Below are positions 28,579 to 38,130 of a stretch of 64,000 bases of DNA, piece by piece (position 1 is the first letter of the stretch; each line of letters opens with the position of its first letter). The position numbers were made by a program, and so were the translations under genes. Origin of the DNA: Scheffersomyces stipitis CBS 6054 (lineage: Eukaryota; Ascomycota; Pichiomycetes; Serinales; Debaryomycetaceae); the NCBI RefSeq assembly GCF_000209165.1, contig NC_009043.1:930001-994000 (forward strand), written 5' to 3'. The notes beneath the pieces were generated by a model. It saw nothing but the letters and a program-made list of their open reading frames with translations. It searched no databases and was not told where the DNA came from.

Positions 28579-29352
28579 ATGGCTTCCATCTGGTATGCTT
28601 TGGTGCTATTGTATCCTGCTACATTCGTAGCGACACTCCCGTTTTTCTTTCTCTTCAAGCAGTTCGGTTCCGATATCGCAAGAATACCCGTGATAAAGTT
28701 TCTAGAAGACTACATCATTAAGAACTACGGATATTTCTGGTTCACACTAGTATACTTTGCTTTTCTCTTTGGCTATGTTCAACCCAACGGCACAATTCCT
28801 TGGAGCAAGATAGTCCACACAATGAAGTGGTACGGAGCCAATACGGTTGTTTTTTTCTTGACTCAGCTGTGGTTCTTTGGATTTCTGATCTTTGAACGGA
28901 TAAATATAGCTACCGGGGGACATTGTCTCAATGAAGAAATATTGTCAGAGTACGAATGTAAATCGTCCGGTGAGAAATGGATCAACGGATTCGACTCTCT
29001 GGGCCATTTTTACTTCATCATCTCTATCAGTTTGGTGGTGGGTAGAGAACTCTTGGTACATTTGCCTTTGCCATCTAAAATTAGACTCCCAAATGGTAGT
29101 GGAATCGATTTGGAACGGGCAACTCCTGAATCCAGAACTGCTTCTACTAACGGAACCGAGGTCCAGATTTGGGACAATAAACAGCTCAAATTGTACAGGT
29201 TGGCAGTTGTTATCGTCGCATTACTGTTCATGGCTATATGGTTCTTCATGTATTTGATCACGTGCATATTCTTTCATACTGTGGGCGAGAAGATAGTAGG
29301 TACTATAGTGGGAGGAGCTGTTCCCTTAGCATTGGCATACTTCGATATCTAG
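28579..29352 (+). CDS. YFT2: FIT-family (fat storage-inducing) ER protein, Yft2/Scs3-like
   Basis: A 257-residue multi-pass ER protein (start at 28579) of the FIT2 family, which acts at sites of lipid droplet budding and has lipid phosphatase/diphosphatase activity in other species. The conserved region GGHCLNEE..KWINGFDSLGHFYF carries the first catalytic His. FFHTVGEKIVGTIVGG carries the second. The layout follows S. cerevisiae Yft2 (GGECS..GKWDGGFDISGH) more closely than Scs3. An in-frame ATG at 28495 would add 28 residues (rich in Phe); the ATG at 28579 sits right before the first membrane helix, has AACA just upstream, and is preferred. Confidence 0.85.
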   Translation: MASIWYALVLLYPATFVATLPFFFLFKQFGSDIARIPVIKFLEDYIIKNYGYFWFTLVYFAFLFGYVQPNGTIPWSKIVHTMKWYGANTVVFFLTQLWFFGFLIFERINIATGGHCLNEEILSEYECKSSGEKWINGFDSLGHFYFIISISLVVGRELLVHLPLPSKIRLPNGSGIDLERATPESRTASTNGTEVQIWDNKQLKLYRLAVVIVALLFMAIWFFMYLITCIFFHTVGEKIVGTIVGGAVPLALAYFDI

Positions 29353-29973
29353 AAATAGAATAGAATAGAATAGAATGGAATAGAACTCGCGTAGAGCATT
29401 GTTACAATTATATTCCATCAGATAACGGGAGATCTCAGATAAGAAAAAACGTCTTGCGGTACGGATCTCTTTCCGATCACAGGGTGACTTACACTAACTT
29501 AACTCTACATGTCTAACTCTTTTCATCTAACGACAATGAATGACCATGTATTATTAATCTGATTAACTTATCTTTTCCATCACGCCGTTGTGGGTAAAGA
29601 GAGATGATTGACATGGGGAAATCATGATTCTGAGCGCATTTAGCTGTGAAGATATTTTTAAGAGCTTCGCAACAGCGAAATTAGCGGTCTTGGCGCAATT
29701 TTTTATTCGCAGCAGCACAATTCGCGCAGCACTATATAGTTAGAGAGGTCGCTTGAGTTTGTCCAATTTGTCATTTTGCAACTTCTTCATTTATAGCTAC
29801 ACTATCATAAAGAGTAGGGAGGCGACAGAAAGTTACACCTCACACCACGACTACCCTACTGCTTCGCTCTTGTACTTCAATCCTATCGAATAGCATTGTT
29901 TCATCATCTTCTCATCAAGTAGTTTTTCTCGCTAATCCGAGCATCGCATTCAGAGATTCACATACAATTTGAA
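29353..29973. other. 621-bp intergenic region before CRP1
   Basis: Starts with a pentanucleotide microsatellite (ATAGA, six units with one variant, 29355-29384) right after the YFT2 stop. The rest is the CRP1 promoter, with TATATAG near 29736. I see no confident copper-response element. Confidence 0.5.
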
Positions 29974-32900
29974 ATGGAACATCTCCACATCAACTTTAGC
30001 AATATCCATTGCAACAACTGTGTTTCTTCTATATTCACAGTGCTATCTCAGTATTTCGTCAACATTCAACTTGCGTCAGCTGACTCTGACACTGGCACAC
30101 AGACCGTTTCTGAAATTAAGGAACTCAGCAAGACAAATCCGATCTTGCTGATAAACAACAACGATGTGGACGTCTACTACAGTATCGACTCATCCAAGCC
30201 ATCCTCCGAACCTCCTATGAAGAAAATCATCAAATCTCTAAACAAGGCTGGTTTCAAGTTGCTTTCTTGGGAAATAGAGAAAGATGGCACTGTAGTTCTC
30301 AGCAGCTCTGGCAATGCTTCGCCAAATGTCGAGGATATCTTTTCAGCCGACCATGCTGAAGGATTTTTTGACTTCTTGAACTTATACTCTAAGTTTGCTA
30401 AATCTCGTTCTACCAAAAACCACTTGAAAAACTGTGTAACTTGCCAGTTGGAGCAAACGGCCAGAGCTGCTAAGGACAGAGACTCAGAGAACGAGACTTC
30501 AACGTTGGAAACTGTAGTGGACCAGCCAGACAAAGAGTACAGAGCCGTCTTTTCAGTCACGGGCATGACATGTGCTGCCTGTGTTCAGTCTGTAACAGCT
30601 GAATTGAACAATATTCTCAATGGAGGAACTCCTGTCAAATCAGAGGAGCCCAACTTTTCAGTCGATCTTATCCAACAAAGTGCAGTAATAATCATTCCAA
30701 ACAAGCAAATCATCAACAAGGTCGTAGACTCCATAAATGACATTGGCTTTGAGTGTAGACTCCTAGAGGTGTTGCCAGTGCAGAGATCCATAAACACCAA
30801 AGTCACTGCTATCATCAGTGGTATAACCTGTGTAGCTTGTGCCAACTCCATCCAATCTGCAGTCAAAGAATTACCATTTGTGTTGGACTCTGGTATCAAT
30901 ACTGTAACAAAGACCGGACAATTCGTGTTGGAAGAATCTCCTTCTGATAAAGTAAATCATTTGGCCAAGCTCAAGGAGACAATCGAGGACTGCGGCTTCG
31001 ATTTTGAAGTAGTATCAAAAGATAAGATAAATTATACTTCATCAAGGAAGAAGTCCAGAACAATTAACATCAGTGTTAATGGGATGCACTGTGAACATTG
31101 TCCTGAGCTAGTTGCCAATTACTTGTCTAGTTATGGTGAAGCTATAGTCATTAATGATCCCATAACTTTAGAACATCCATTCATCAAGTTTACATACATC
31201 CCAAACAATGATGTCACAGTAAGAAAGTTTCTTCGTGACTTGAACCATATTGTTCCAAGTGAAAACGAAGACGGATATACCTTCAATTATGACGAACAAG
31301 GTGTATTCAATTGTGCGTTAGTGGAATCTGTTTCTATGGATGAACACTTGAGAAAGCTTTCCAAGAAGGAGATTCTTAGAGTCGCCGTAAGACTATTGAT
31401 TGCTACCGTATTTGCCATTCCTACGTTTGTGTTTGGAATAGTTGCCATGTCATTATTACCTTCCAGTCACCCATTTCGTATGTGGGTCGAAGACCCACTT
31501 TGGGCAGGTAACGTCTCTAGAAACACCTGGATCTTGTTGTTTTTAAGTACACCTGTCTATTTCTTTGCGGCGGACATTTTTCATCGCAAGGCGATTAAAG
31601 AAGTCAAATCGTTGTGGCTCCATAAGAATTCCTTCAAATCTAGACTATTTAAGTTTGGATCGATGAATTTATTAATGTGTTTGGGTACTTCAGTTTCATA
31701 CTGGGCTTCTATTGTTTTGTTAATTTTGAGTGCCAAGCAAGAACCTAAGAGCCACATGGGCTTTCACACAACGTACTTTGACTCGGTCGTTTTCTTGACT
31801 TTCTTCTTGTTGATCGGAAGGCTTCTTGAAAGCTATTCTAAGAGCAAAACCGCTAGTGCAATTGCGAATTTGGGATCATTGAAAGTTTCGACAGCAACGC
31901 TAGTAGATCTTGTCGACGACAATTTTGCTAACGATGAAGTCATCGATGTGAAGTATCTAGAGACAGGTGATTATATTCGTGTAGCTACTGGTGAATCCCC
32001 TCCAGTAGACTGTGTCATTGTAGAAGGCTCTTCTGAATTTGACGAATCAGCCTTGACCGGTGAATCAGTACCCGTCAAACATTCATCGGGCCATCAAATA
32101 TTTTCCGGTACTGTCAATACTGGCAGCAATGCCGTGATAGCAAAAATTATCAGCTTAGAAGGCGATTCGTTGATCGATCAAATTGTCAACACTGTCAGAG
32201 ATGGTCAGATGAGGAAAGCTCCTATTGAAAGGACTGCAGACTTGTTAACTGGATACTTCGTTCCTGTAATTACGTTATTAGCAATTATTACCTGGATAAT
32301 CTGGTTGTCTCTTGGACATTCTGGAGCATTGCCTGATGGGTACTTGGATATCGACATCGGTGGTTGGACTGTTTGGTCTTTGGAGTTTTCCATTGCAGTA
32401 TTTGTTATTGCATGTCCTTGCGGAATTGGACTAGCTGCTCCTACTGCTCTTTTTGTCGGTTCAGGGTTGGCTGCGAAATATGGTATTTTAGCAAAGGGTG
32501 GTGGCGTTGCATTCCAAGATGGTGCCAATACCAATGTTGTCTGCTTTGATAAAACTGGTACATTGACCCTTGGTGAATTACAAGTTACTGACTACGCTTT
32601 TGCTTCTCTTAATGAAAGGGATAGTGTAGTCAAAACTTTTGCATTACAAACTGCTAGAGATTTGGAGTTGGCATCTAAACATCCTTTGGCTAAAGCTGTC
32701 AGATCTTTCATCGAAGGCTACGCATTTCCTAAGCATGACATCAAGAGTAGCCAGAATAAGGTCCCTCGAGTAGAAACAATTCCAGGTAAAGGTCTTCGTG
32801 GTGAGATAGAGTTTGATAACGGAAGTGATATTTGGAATGAATACAAACCTTCCGAAGTAATTCTAGGAAATGAAGCTTTGTTGTCTGACTGTGGTGTCAA

Positions 32901-33663
32901 AATAACCGCTGACCAACTGGAAGTATTGAACAAGTGGAAATCTGAGTGTAAGTCAATCATCCTAGTGGCAATCAGGGCAAAGCTCTTTGGGGATGAACTG
33001 TTCCATTTGGTATTGATGTTAGCTACAAGAGACCAGCTTAGAGCAGAGACAAAAAAAGTTATTGAATATCTCCAGACGCACGATATCGAATGCTGGATGA
33101 TTACTGGTGACAATGCAATTACTGCCAAGGCTATTGGGGAGGAAATTGGTATCAAGAACATAGTCAGTGAAGTTTTACCTGCCGAAAAACAGGCACAAGT
33201 CAAAAAGATACAGCAGTTGAAGAAGGTTGTTGTTGCTATGGTTGGTGATGGTATCAATGATGCTCCAGCTCTTGCAACTGCCGATGTCGGAATTGCTCTT
33301 TCTTCAGGTGCCGACTTGGCTGTGACATCTAGTGATTTCATATTGTTGAATAAGTCTCACCCATTGATCACGTTGGTTACATTGTTTGATTTGTCAAAGA
33401 CTGTGTTCAGAAGAGTCAAGTTCAACTTTGGGTGGAGTTTAGTTTACAATATAATTGGAATCCCAATTGCGGCTGGCGTTATTTATCCGTATAACAACAC
33501 GAGGTTGAGTCCCGTGTGGGCCAGTGTTGCAATGGCCGCCTCTTCTGTCAGTGTTGTTCTGAGCAGTTTGGCTTTAAAACTCTACAGGCCGAAGATAAAA
33601 TCAGAAGATTTCAAATTGGAAGAAAGTGCCGCTGCTCTAGAACCAAAGGAGCACGAATTCTAG
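29974..33663 (+). CDS. CRP1: Copper-transporting P1B-type ATPase, Crp1/Pca1 type
   Basis: A 1,229-residue heavy-metal pump. C. albicans Crp1 (~1,197 residues) exports copper, and S. cerevisiae Pca1 is its relative. Four metal-binding CxxC domains are visible: CNNC (13-16), CAAC (200-203, GMTCAAC), CVAC (286-289) and CEHC (373-376, GMHCEHC). A further CVTC (154-157) sits in a linker. The pump core has membrane helices from ~470, TGES (695-698), the transport motif CPC (814-816), DKTGT (Asp859), the HP motif (903-904), a TGDN and a GDGINDAP near the end. The CPC segment reads CPCGIGLAAPTA instead of the usual CPCALGLATPTA. Cd2+ as well as Cu+ export is possible by analogy with Pca1. Confidence 0.88.
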   Translation: MEHLHINFSNIHCNNCVSSIFTVLSQYFVNIQLASADSDTGTQTVSEIKELSKTNPILLINNNDVDVYYSIDSSKPSSEPPMKKIIKSLNKAGFKLLSWEIEKDGTVVLSSSGNASPNVEDIFSADHAEGFFDFLNLYSKFAKSRSTKNHLKNCVTCQLEQTARAAKDRDSENETSTLETVVDQPDKEYRAVFSVTGMTCAACVQSVTAELNNILNGGTPVKSEEPNFSVDLIQQSAVIIIPNKQIINKVVDSINDIGFECRLLEVLPVQRSINTKVTAIISGITCVACANSIQSAVKELPFVLDSGINTVTKTGQFVLEESPSDKVNHLAKLKETIEDCGFDFEVVSKDKINYTSSRKKSRTINISVNGMHCEHCPELVANYLSSYGEAIVINDPITLEHPFIKFTYIPNNDVTVRKFLRDLNHIVPSENEDGYTFNYDEQGVFNCALVESVSMDEHLRKLSKKEILRVAVRLLIATVFAIPTFVFGIVAMSLLPSSHPFRMWVEDPLWAGNVSRNTWILLFLSTPVYFFAADIFHRKAIKEVKSLWLHKNSFKSRLFKFGSMNLLMCLGTSVSYWASIVLLILSAKQEPKSHMGFHTTYFDSVVFLTFFLLIGRLLESYSKSKTASAIANLGSLKVSTATLVDLVDDNFANDEVIDVKYLETGDYIRVATGESPPVDCVIVEGSSEFDESALTGESVPVKHSSGHQIFSGTVNTGSNAVIAKIISLEGDSLIDQIVNTVRDGQMRKAPIERTADLLTGYFVPVITLLAIITWIIWLSLGHSGALPDGYLDIDIGGWTVWSLEFSIAVFVIACPCGIGLAAPTALFVGSGLAAKYGILAKGGGVAFQDGANTNVVCFDKTGTLTLGELQVTDYAFASLNERDSVVKTFALQTARDLELASKHPLAKAVRSFIEGYAFPKHDIKSSQNKVPRVETIPGKGLRGEIEFDNGSDIWNEYKPSEVILGNEALLSDCGVKITADQLEVLNKWKSECKSIILVAIRAKLFGDELFHLVLMLATRDQLRAETKKVIEYLQTHDIECWMITGDNAITAKAIGEEIGIKNIVSEVLPAEKQAQVKKIQQLKKVVVAMVGDGINDAPALATADVGIALSSGADLAVTSSDFILLNKSHPLITLVTLFDLSKTVFRRVKFNFGWSLVYNIIGIPIAAGVIYPYNNTRLSPVWASVAMAASSVSVVLSSLALKLYRPKIKSEDFKLEESAAALEPKEHEF

Positions 33664-33897
33664 CTAATAGTTTAGAACATGATTATTAATACTGAGACTA
33701 TGTTACGAAATCTTATGATATATGCTAATAGATTACTTTAAGACGATCTTGAGTTCAAAGACGTTAAATATTATGATATATGCATTGCCTATACGAAAGA
33801 AGATGCTATTAGTAAGGCGTAAGGCACAGGGCCCTGCCTTTCAAATGGATCGTAGACAAGTGTGCTATGGCTTAGGCTATCGTTGTTGTAGAAGTGT

Positions 33898-35013
33898 CTA
33901 TTGTAATCTGTGGTTGAACACATTCTTATCAAACTTTACTATCATGACAGTTACGTTATCGGTGGTTGAGTTGTCGATTGCCAATTGGCACAATTTCTTT
34001 GCAGCAGCCTGTGGATCAGCATTATCCCTGTCACTATCGAACAAGTTTTGGACAAATCTACAAGCTTTCTGGTCGGAAATCACATCCCAAACACCGTCAC
34101 ACGCTATGATCAAGAATTCGTCTTCAGGTGTGATTTCAGTAGCAGTCGTGAATGGTCGTCCAATGACGATATCTTTCATATACGAGTCTCCTAGCGATCT
34201 TGTAACAGCAAGAACACCGTTGACTCTGTTCTTCATTACCAAACCTCCCGACAGTCTAATTCTATTTACTTCGTTTACGTCTATTGCCTTGTGGTCGTAC
34301 GAGAGTCTGTAAGGTTTACCTCCACGACACAAGACTATTCTCAGATCGCCCACGTTAGACGTATAGAGCATTCTTCGGTGGTTAAATGCCGGTACGAAGT
34401 CAAAACTGATTGGCGGATTAAGAGTATTGGAAGTAGAGTTTTCCGATGTGCTAGTTGCAGATTTGCTTTCAGATTTACTTTCGGCTGATGGCTTTTCAGC
34501 TAGATCGTCGCCTACAGTTTCCCAACGAAGTACTGCTACTGCTGCAGTGCTGCCAGAAGAGCCTGCGCCTTCCTTTTCTATCAACTCGTCAGCTTTTACG
34601 AATGCATTACAAAGATTGTCTTTCAAGTCAAAACGGCCCAGCAAGGGAGCTGCATTGTCGTCATGGCTATCGATCTCGTTTTCTAGCAAGGTGTGCAAAT
34701 TGTTTCCACACCATCTGGCAGTTCCTTTGCCGGCATGGCCGTCAAAAATGGCAAAGTAGCCCCAATCGACACGTTCGGCAAAGTTTGCAATATAGGTATG
34801 GACATCTTCCATTCTGTTTCTGAAGGTTGTATTTTTGTTTTCGGCGACTCCAACTTTGAACGAGAGTCCAAAGAACGGATCACTGGAATCCAACAACTGT
34901 TCCAGACTAGTCGAGTTGCGGGCTCGGGCTGTTCCCGGTACTCTGTTACTATTAGAAGATGTAGACGTGGATATGGACGGAGGCTCCGACGAATCTGCGG
35001 ATTGCGAGCTCAT
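33898..35013 (-). CDS. PTC1: Protein phosphatase 2C Ptc1
   Basis: A 371-residue Mg/Mn-dependent Ser/Thr phosphatase that dampens the HOG MAP kinase pathway. PP2C motifs are complete: NTTFRNRMEDVHTYI, YFAIFDGHAGKG, LYTSNVGDLRIVL, LAVTRSLGD, IIACDGVWDVI and TTDNVTVMIV. Compared with S. cerevisiae Ptc1 (281 residues), it has a ~45-residue Ser-rich leader and a ~40-residue Ser/Glu-rich insert after the RWE strand (SAESKSESKSATSTS). The leader and insert look disordered. Codon TTTG-type bias is ordinary. It converges with CRP1, with 234 bp between stops. Confidence 0.92.
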   Translation of the reverse strand: MSSQSADSSEPPSISTSTSSNSNRVPGTARARNSTSLEQLLDSSDPFFGLSFKVGVAENKNTTFRNRMEDVHTYIANFAERVDWGYFAIFDGHAGKGTARWCGNNLHTLLENEIDSHDDNAAPLLGRFDLKDNLCNAFVKADELIEKEGAGSSGSTAAVAVLRWETVGDDLAEKPSAESKSESKSATSTSENSTSNTLNPPISFDFVPAFNHRRMLYTSNVGDLRIVLCRGGKPYRLSYDHKAIDVNEVNRIRLSGGLVMKNRVNGVLAVTRSLGDSYMKDIVIGRPFTTATEITPEDEFLIIACDGVWDVISDQKACRFVQNLFDSDRDNADPQAAAKKLCQLAIDNSTTDNVTVMIVKFDKNVFNHRLQ

Positions 35014-36485
35014 TCCGATGGATCTGTTGTGTATTCGTCAACGGTTGAGATCAGTGTATATGTTGTAAATGTATAAATAGTGGTGGTAATAGTGGTGAAA
35101 CAACGCAAGAATCTGAAACGTCAAAAATACAAATTTCGATAATAATAATATAGCTGAAGAAAGTTGATTCAGAAATTACCAGCTTCTGCTTTATAGTACA
35201 AATTTTGAGAAGATACAACCGCCAAGCGTCCAAATAGCGGTTGCGGAATCCTGGAGTGCTGTCCCGAGTGCTGGATGATGATGCGGCAATTAAAGTAACC
35301 GGTTGCAATTATGACGAAACAACAGGTACGGATTCAAATACGTTTACTGAACTTTTGTAGCAAAGCTGGGGGTGACTGGATGCAGGCAGCGGCAAGAGCA
35401 TATGGAAAGCAAGACTACAAATGGGTAGAGACAAAAAGACAGGCATGGAGCGAGGCTGGAGGCGGTATACGTTTAGAGTCTCAGCTTCTATTCTGTATTA
35501 CAAGTAATTTGGCTTTTATATACGAATCAAATTGAGGCTTCCATGGCTGTCCAATGCTGGACTTGGACCTGGTAGAATGGTGAGCTGAGAGAGAAGTGGA
35601 GAAGAGTGGTTCTATTTTAAGTAGCGTGAGTGCTGCGACTCGCCAAGGGTGTCAACTGTGTACAGATCGGTGCAGCAGTGGGTACGAAGGAGATTTGAGA
35701 AACTGAGTTGAATTCCACATATTTCATGGATACAAAATCCAAATTTACAATAAACAATACGACTCCTAATACGTAACACCAATATTTAAATATATAATTC
35801 ACGTCTAGTTACGAAGTATAGATTTATGTTTATTTGTCATTACAAAATTGCACCAGGCTCGCAATGTAGTACGACCATTTTCTCTTGTCGTCGCAAAACG
35901 GCTCGCTCCCTGTACAAGACTTTTGTAGGTATCTGCAGCGGAGATTTTGATAAAGAGGTTATTTGTACCGGAGCTGTTTTGGATTGTAGGAAGAAAATCA
36001 GAACATCGTTGGAAGGATTTAAGTGTATCTCACTATATTCTATCCATGTAAGTTTCTGTCGTTGACGCCCTGTATTCTCTGAGTTTGTAGGCAGTGTACC
36101 CATTTCCTATTCGTAGTCTATTCTCTCTCTCTCGCTACTTCTCTGTGCTCTCGCTATTTCTTTCTCCGCAATCTCTCGCTACTCGCACTATAATTAACAC
36201 CACTTGCGAGACAGTCTCCTGCACAATCACAGTGCGGTTCCCGACTCTGGAGCTAAGGCTAGTTGGTTAGAATCCACATGTCATTATTTTGCCAGTGTGG
36301 AGCTTTCTGGGAGTTCAGTGTTTACATATTCATTGAAAATAATCAAGTGATCCTTGCCGTTTTTTCCCTGCAGACCCGAACTTCTGAGCCACCATTCGTA
36401 TTTAAGGACAGTTTTCGCTCTTTCATTCATTATTCATTATTCATCATAGCTTAACTAGCTGAAACATTCATTCTGCAATTGTACT
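35014..36485. promoter_or_regulatory. 1.47-kb divergent region between PTC1 and YJU3
   Basis: No gene is supported. A CT-rich simple-sequence tract with CTCTCTCTCTCGCTACTTCT lies at ~36122-36190. The 74-codon ORF at 35311 starts with a real ATG but has no family features. The YJU3 side is TATA-poor and AT-rich. Confidence 0.4.
36122..36190. repeat. CT-rich imperfect simple repeat
   Basis: A run of CTCTC and CTCGCTA units about 70 bp long, 300 bp before YJU3. Pyrimidine tracts of this type are common in yeast promoters. No further role is claimed. Confidence 0.6.
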
Positions 36486-37388
36486 ATGGCCGTAGAGATT
36501 CCATACAAACCTGTCAACAAGGTTGTTGTAGACTTTGTTGATTACAACGGCGCCAAGTTCAGAACAGCCTCGTGGTCGGTTCCTGAAGGTTCGACGAGAA
36601 AGGGGAAAATCATCTTTGTTCACGGCTTCGCAGAGCTGCACGAAATCTACACCGAATTCTTTGACAATTTGACCAGCAAGGGTTACGACGTTTTTATCTT
36701 TGAGCAACGTGGAGCTGGGGAAACATCTCCGGGTAAATTGGTAGGAAAGACTGACGATTTCCACACTTTCAACGATTTGGACTTTTTCATCAAACGTAAC
36801 TACGATGCCAGAACGGACGAATCTGAAAAGTTCTTCTTAGGTGGTCATTCCATGGGTGGAGGCATCTCGCTTAACTACGCCATTCGTGGGAAATACAAGG
36901 ACTACATCAAGGGTATCTTCGTTAGCGGTCCATTGATCAAGTTGCATCCAGACTCGGAGCCCAATGTGGTAGTCAGATCGTTATCCCCTGTGATCAACTT
37001 TTTGGTTCCATTTTTGAAGATAGACTCAAAGTTGAACTACGACTACATTACCTCTAACGACAGGTGGAAAAACTACATCATTCAGCACGACAAGAAGTTG
37101 ATAGGCACTGTTAGACAATTCAACGATATGTTTGTTAGAGGCGAAGACTTGCTAAAGAAGGACTTCGTTTCCAAGTTCAGCCCTGAAATTGCGCTTTTGG
37201 TACTCCACGGTACTGAAGACCACATTAACTACATCAAGGGTACAGATGAATTTGTCAAACTCTTGCCTTCTGCCATCGAGAAGCAGTTCTATCCTATCGA
37301 AGGAGCCAGACACTCTCTTTTCATTGAAAGAGAGGAGCTTTACGAAGATATCTTGGCCAAGGTGTTGGCTTTCTTGGACAGCCATTGA
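36486..37388 (+). CDS. YJU3: Monoacylglycerol lipase Yju3
   Basis: A 300-residue serine hydrolase that cleaves monoacylglycerols at lipid droplets and membranes. The motifs match the yeast and human MGL family: KIIFVHGFAELHEIYTEFFD (oxyanion HG), FIFEQRGAGETSPG, GGHSMGGGISLNYA (nucleophile Ser), LLVLHGTEDHIN (Asp) and GARHSLFIE (His). Length agrees with S. cerevisiae Yju3 (313). There is no signal peptide. The start follows a short AT-rich leader and no upstream ATG is in frame. Confidence 0.93.
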   Translation: MAVEIPYKPVNKVVVDFVDYNGAKFRTASWSVPEGSTRKGKIIFVHGFAELHEIYTEFFDNLTSKGYDVFIFEQRGAGETSPGKLVGKTDDFHTFNDLDFFIKRNYDARTDESEKFFLGGHSMGGGISLNYAIRGKYKDYIKGIFVSGPLIKLHPDSEPNVVVRSLSPVINFLVPFLKIDSKLNYDYITSNDRWKNYIIQHDKKLIGTVRQFNDMFVRGEDLLKKDFVSKFSPEIALLVLHGTEDHINYIKGTDEFVKLLPSAIEKQFYPIEGARHSLFIEREELYEDILAKVLAFLDSH

Positions 37389-38130
37389 TCGCTAAACTCG
37401 CAGAATTTGGTTCATAATTAGTATATAGATGGTAATTAGTTAATCTACATTAGTGTGATACAGTCTGTATTGAATAAAACAAAACGAAGGGGAGAGACCG
37501 TCGATGTTCAACGACAAAGGTGTTCCATTCAGACAAAGTTCTGGAAAAGAATTGCCAAATTGGAAAAGAATTGCTAAACTGGATAAGAAATGCTGTATGG
37601 GCCAAGAAATTCATTGCAAACACCGTACCACCTTTATGTAAGACGGACTTCCTTAGTATGTCACCATACAACCTGATTACAATCAGGAGTTACTGAATCA
37701 AGGTGTACGTCCGAGGTAGAACAGCCTTCTATAGCAACGGCTCCTTTTATCGCTTTGGTGTGTCCAAAATAGCAGTTTTGCGTCAGGTGCCTTTATTTAC
37801 AATATCTAAGCAAAATCACCTTTTGGAGTATCCCCGTGAACTGTCCGGAACTAAACCCCAATTGGTAAATTTCGCACTGCAGCATTTGCAATCATTTTTA
37901 TATCGGCCTACATATTTCTCGCAAACAATTAATAATCGAGTTACTGTAGACATCTTGTGTGCTGGAAAGTTCGACAATTGTCTCAGTTTCATGGATCAGA
38001 ACCATCCATTGCTCTGTAGTTCCATATAAATAGCCATTGAGGTATCCTGTTTTCGAAAGACGGTTATTTTTGTCTCCACTACAATTAGTACTAACTTCTA
38101 TACTATTTCCGCTTGACTATCAACCATAAA
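37389..38130. promoter_or_regulatory. 742-bp intergenic region before the Old Yellow Enzyme
   Basis: It contains three tandem 19-bp units starting GGAAAAGAATTGC (37543-37599, two close copies and one diverged). The open frames within it (37450-37671 minus, 37703-38029 plus) have no family features. The rest is the OYE promoter. Confidence 0.45.
37543..37599. repeat. 19-bp tandem repeat, about three units
   Basis: Units GGAAAAGAATTGCCAAATT (37543), GGAAAAGAATTGCTAAACT (37562) and the diverged GGATAAGAAATGCTGTATG (37581). The first two differ at three positions. Confidence 0.75.

Noticed and set aside
32718..33341. 207-codon antisense ORF within CRP1, and 33722-34312 within PTC1
   Set aside because: They mirror the codon structure of conserved sense genes (copper ATPase and PP2C), so they are shadows.
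35311..35535. 74-codon ORF in the PTC1-YJU3 gap, perhaps a spliced small gene
   Set aside because: The putative donor GTACGG is a poor match and no plausible second exon follows.
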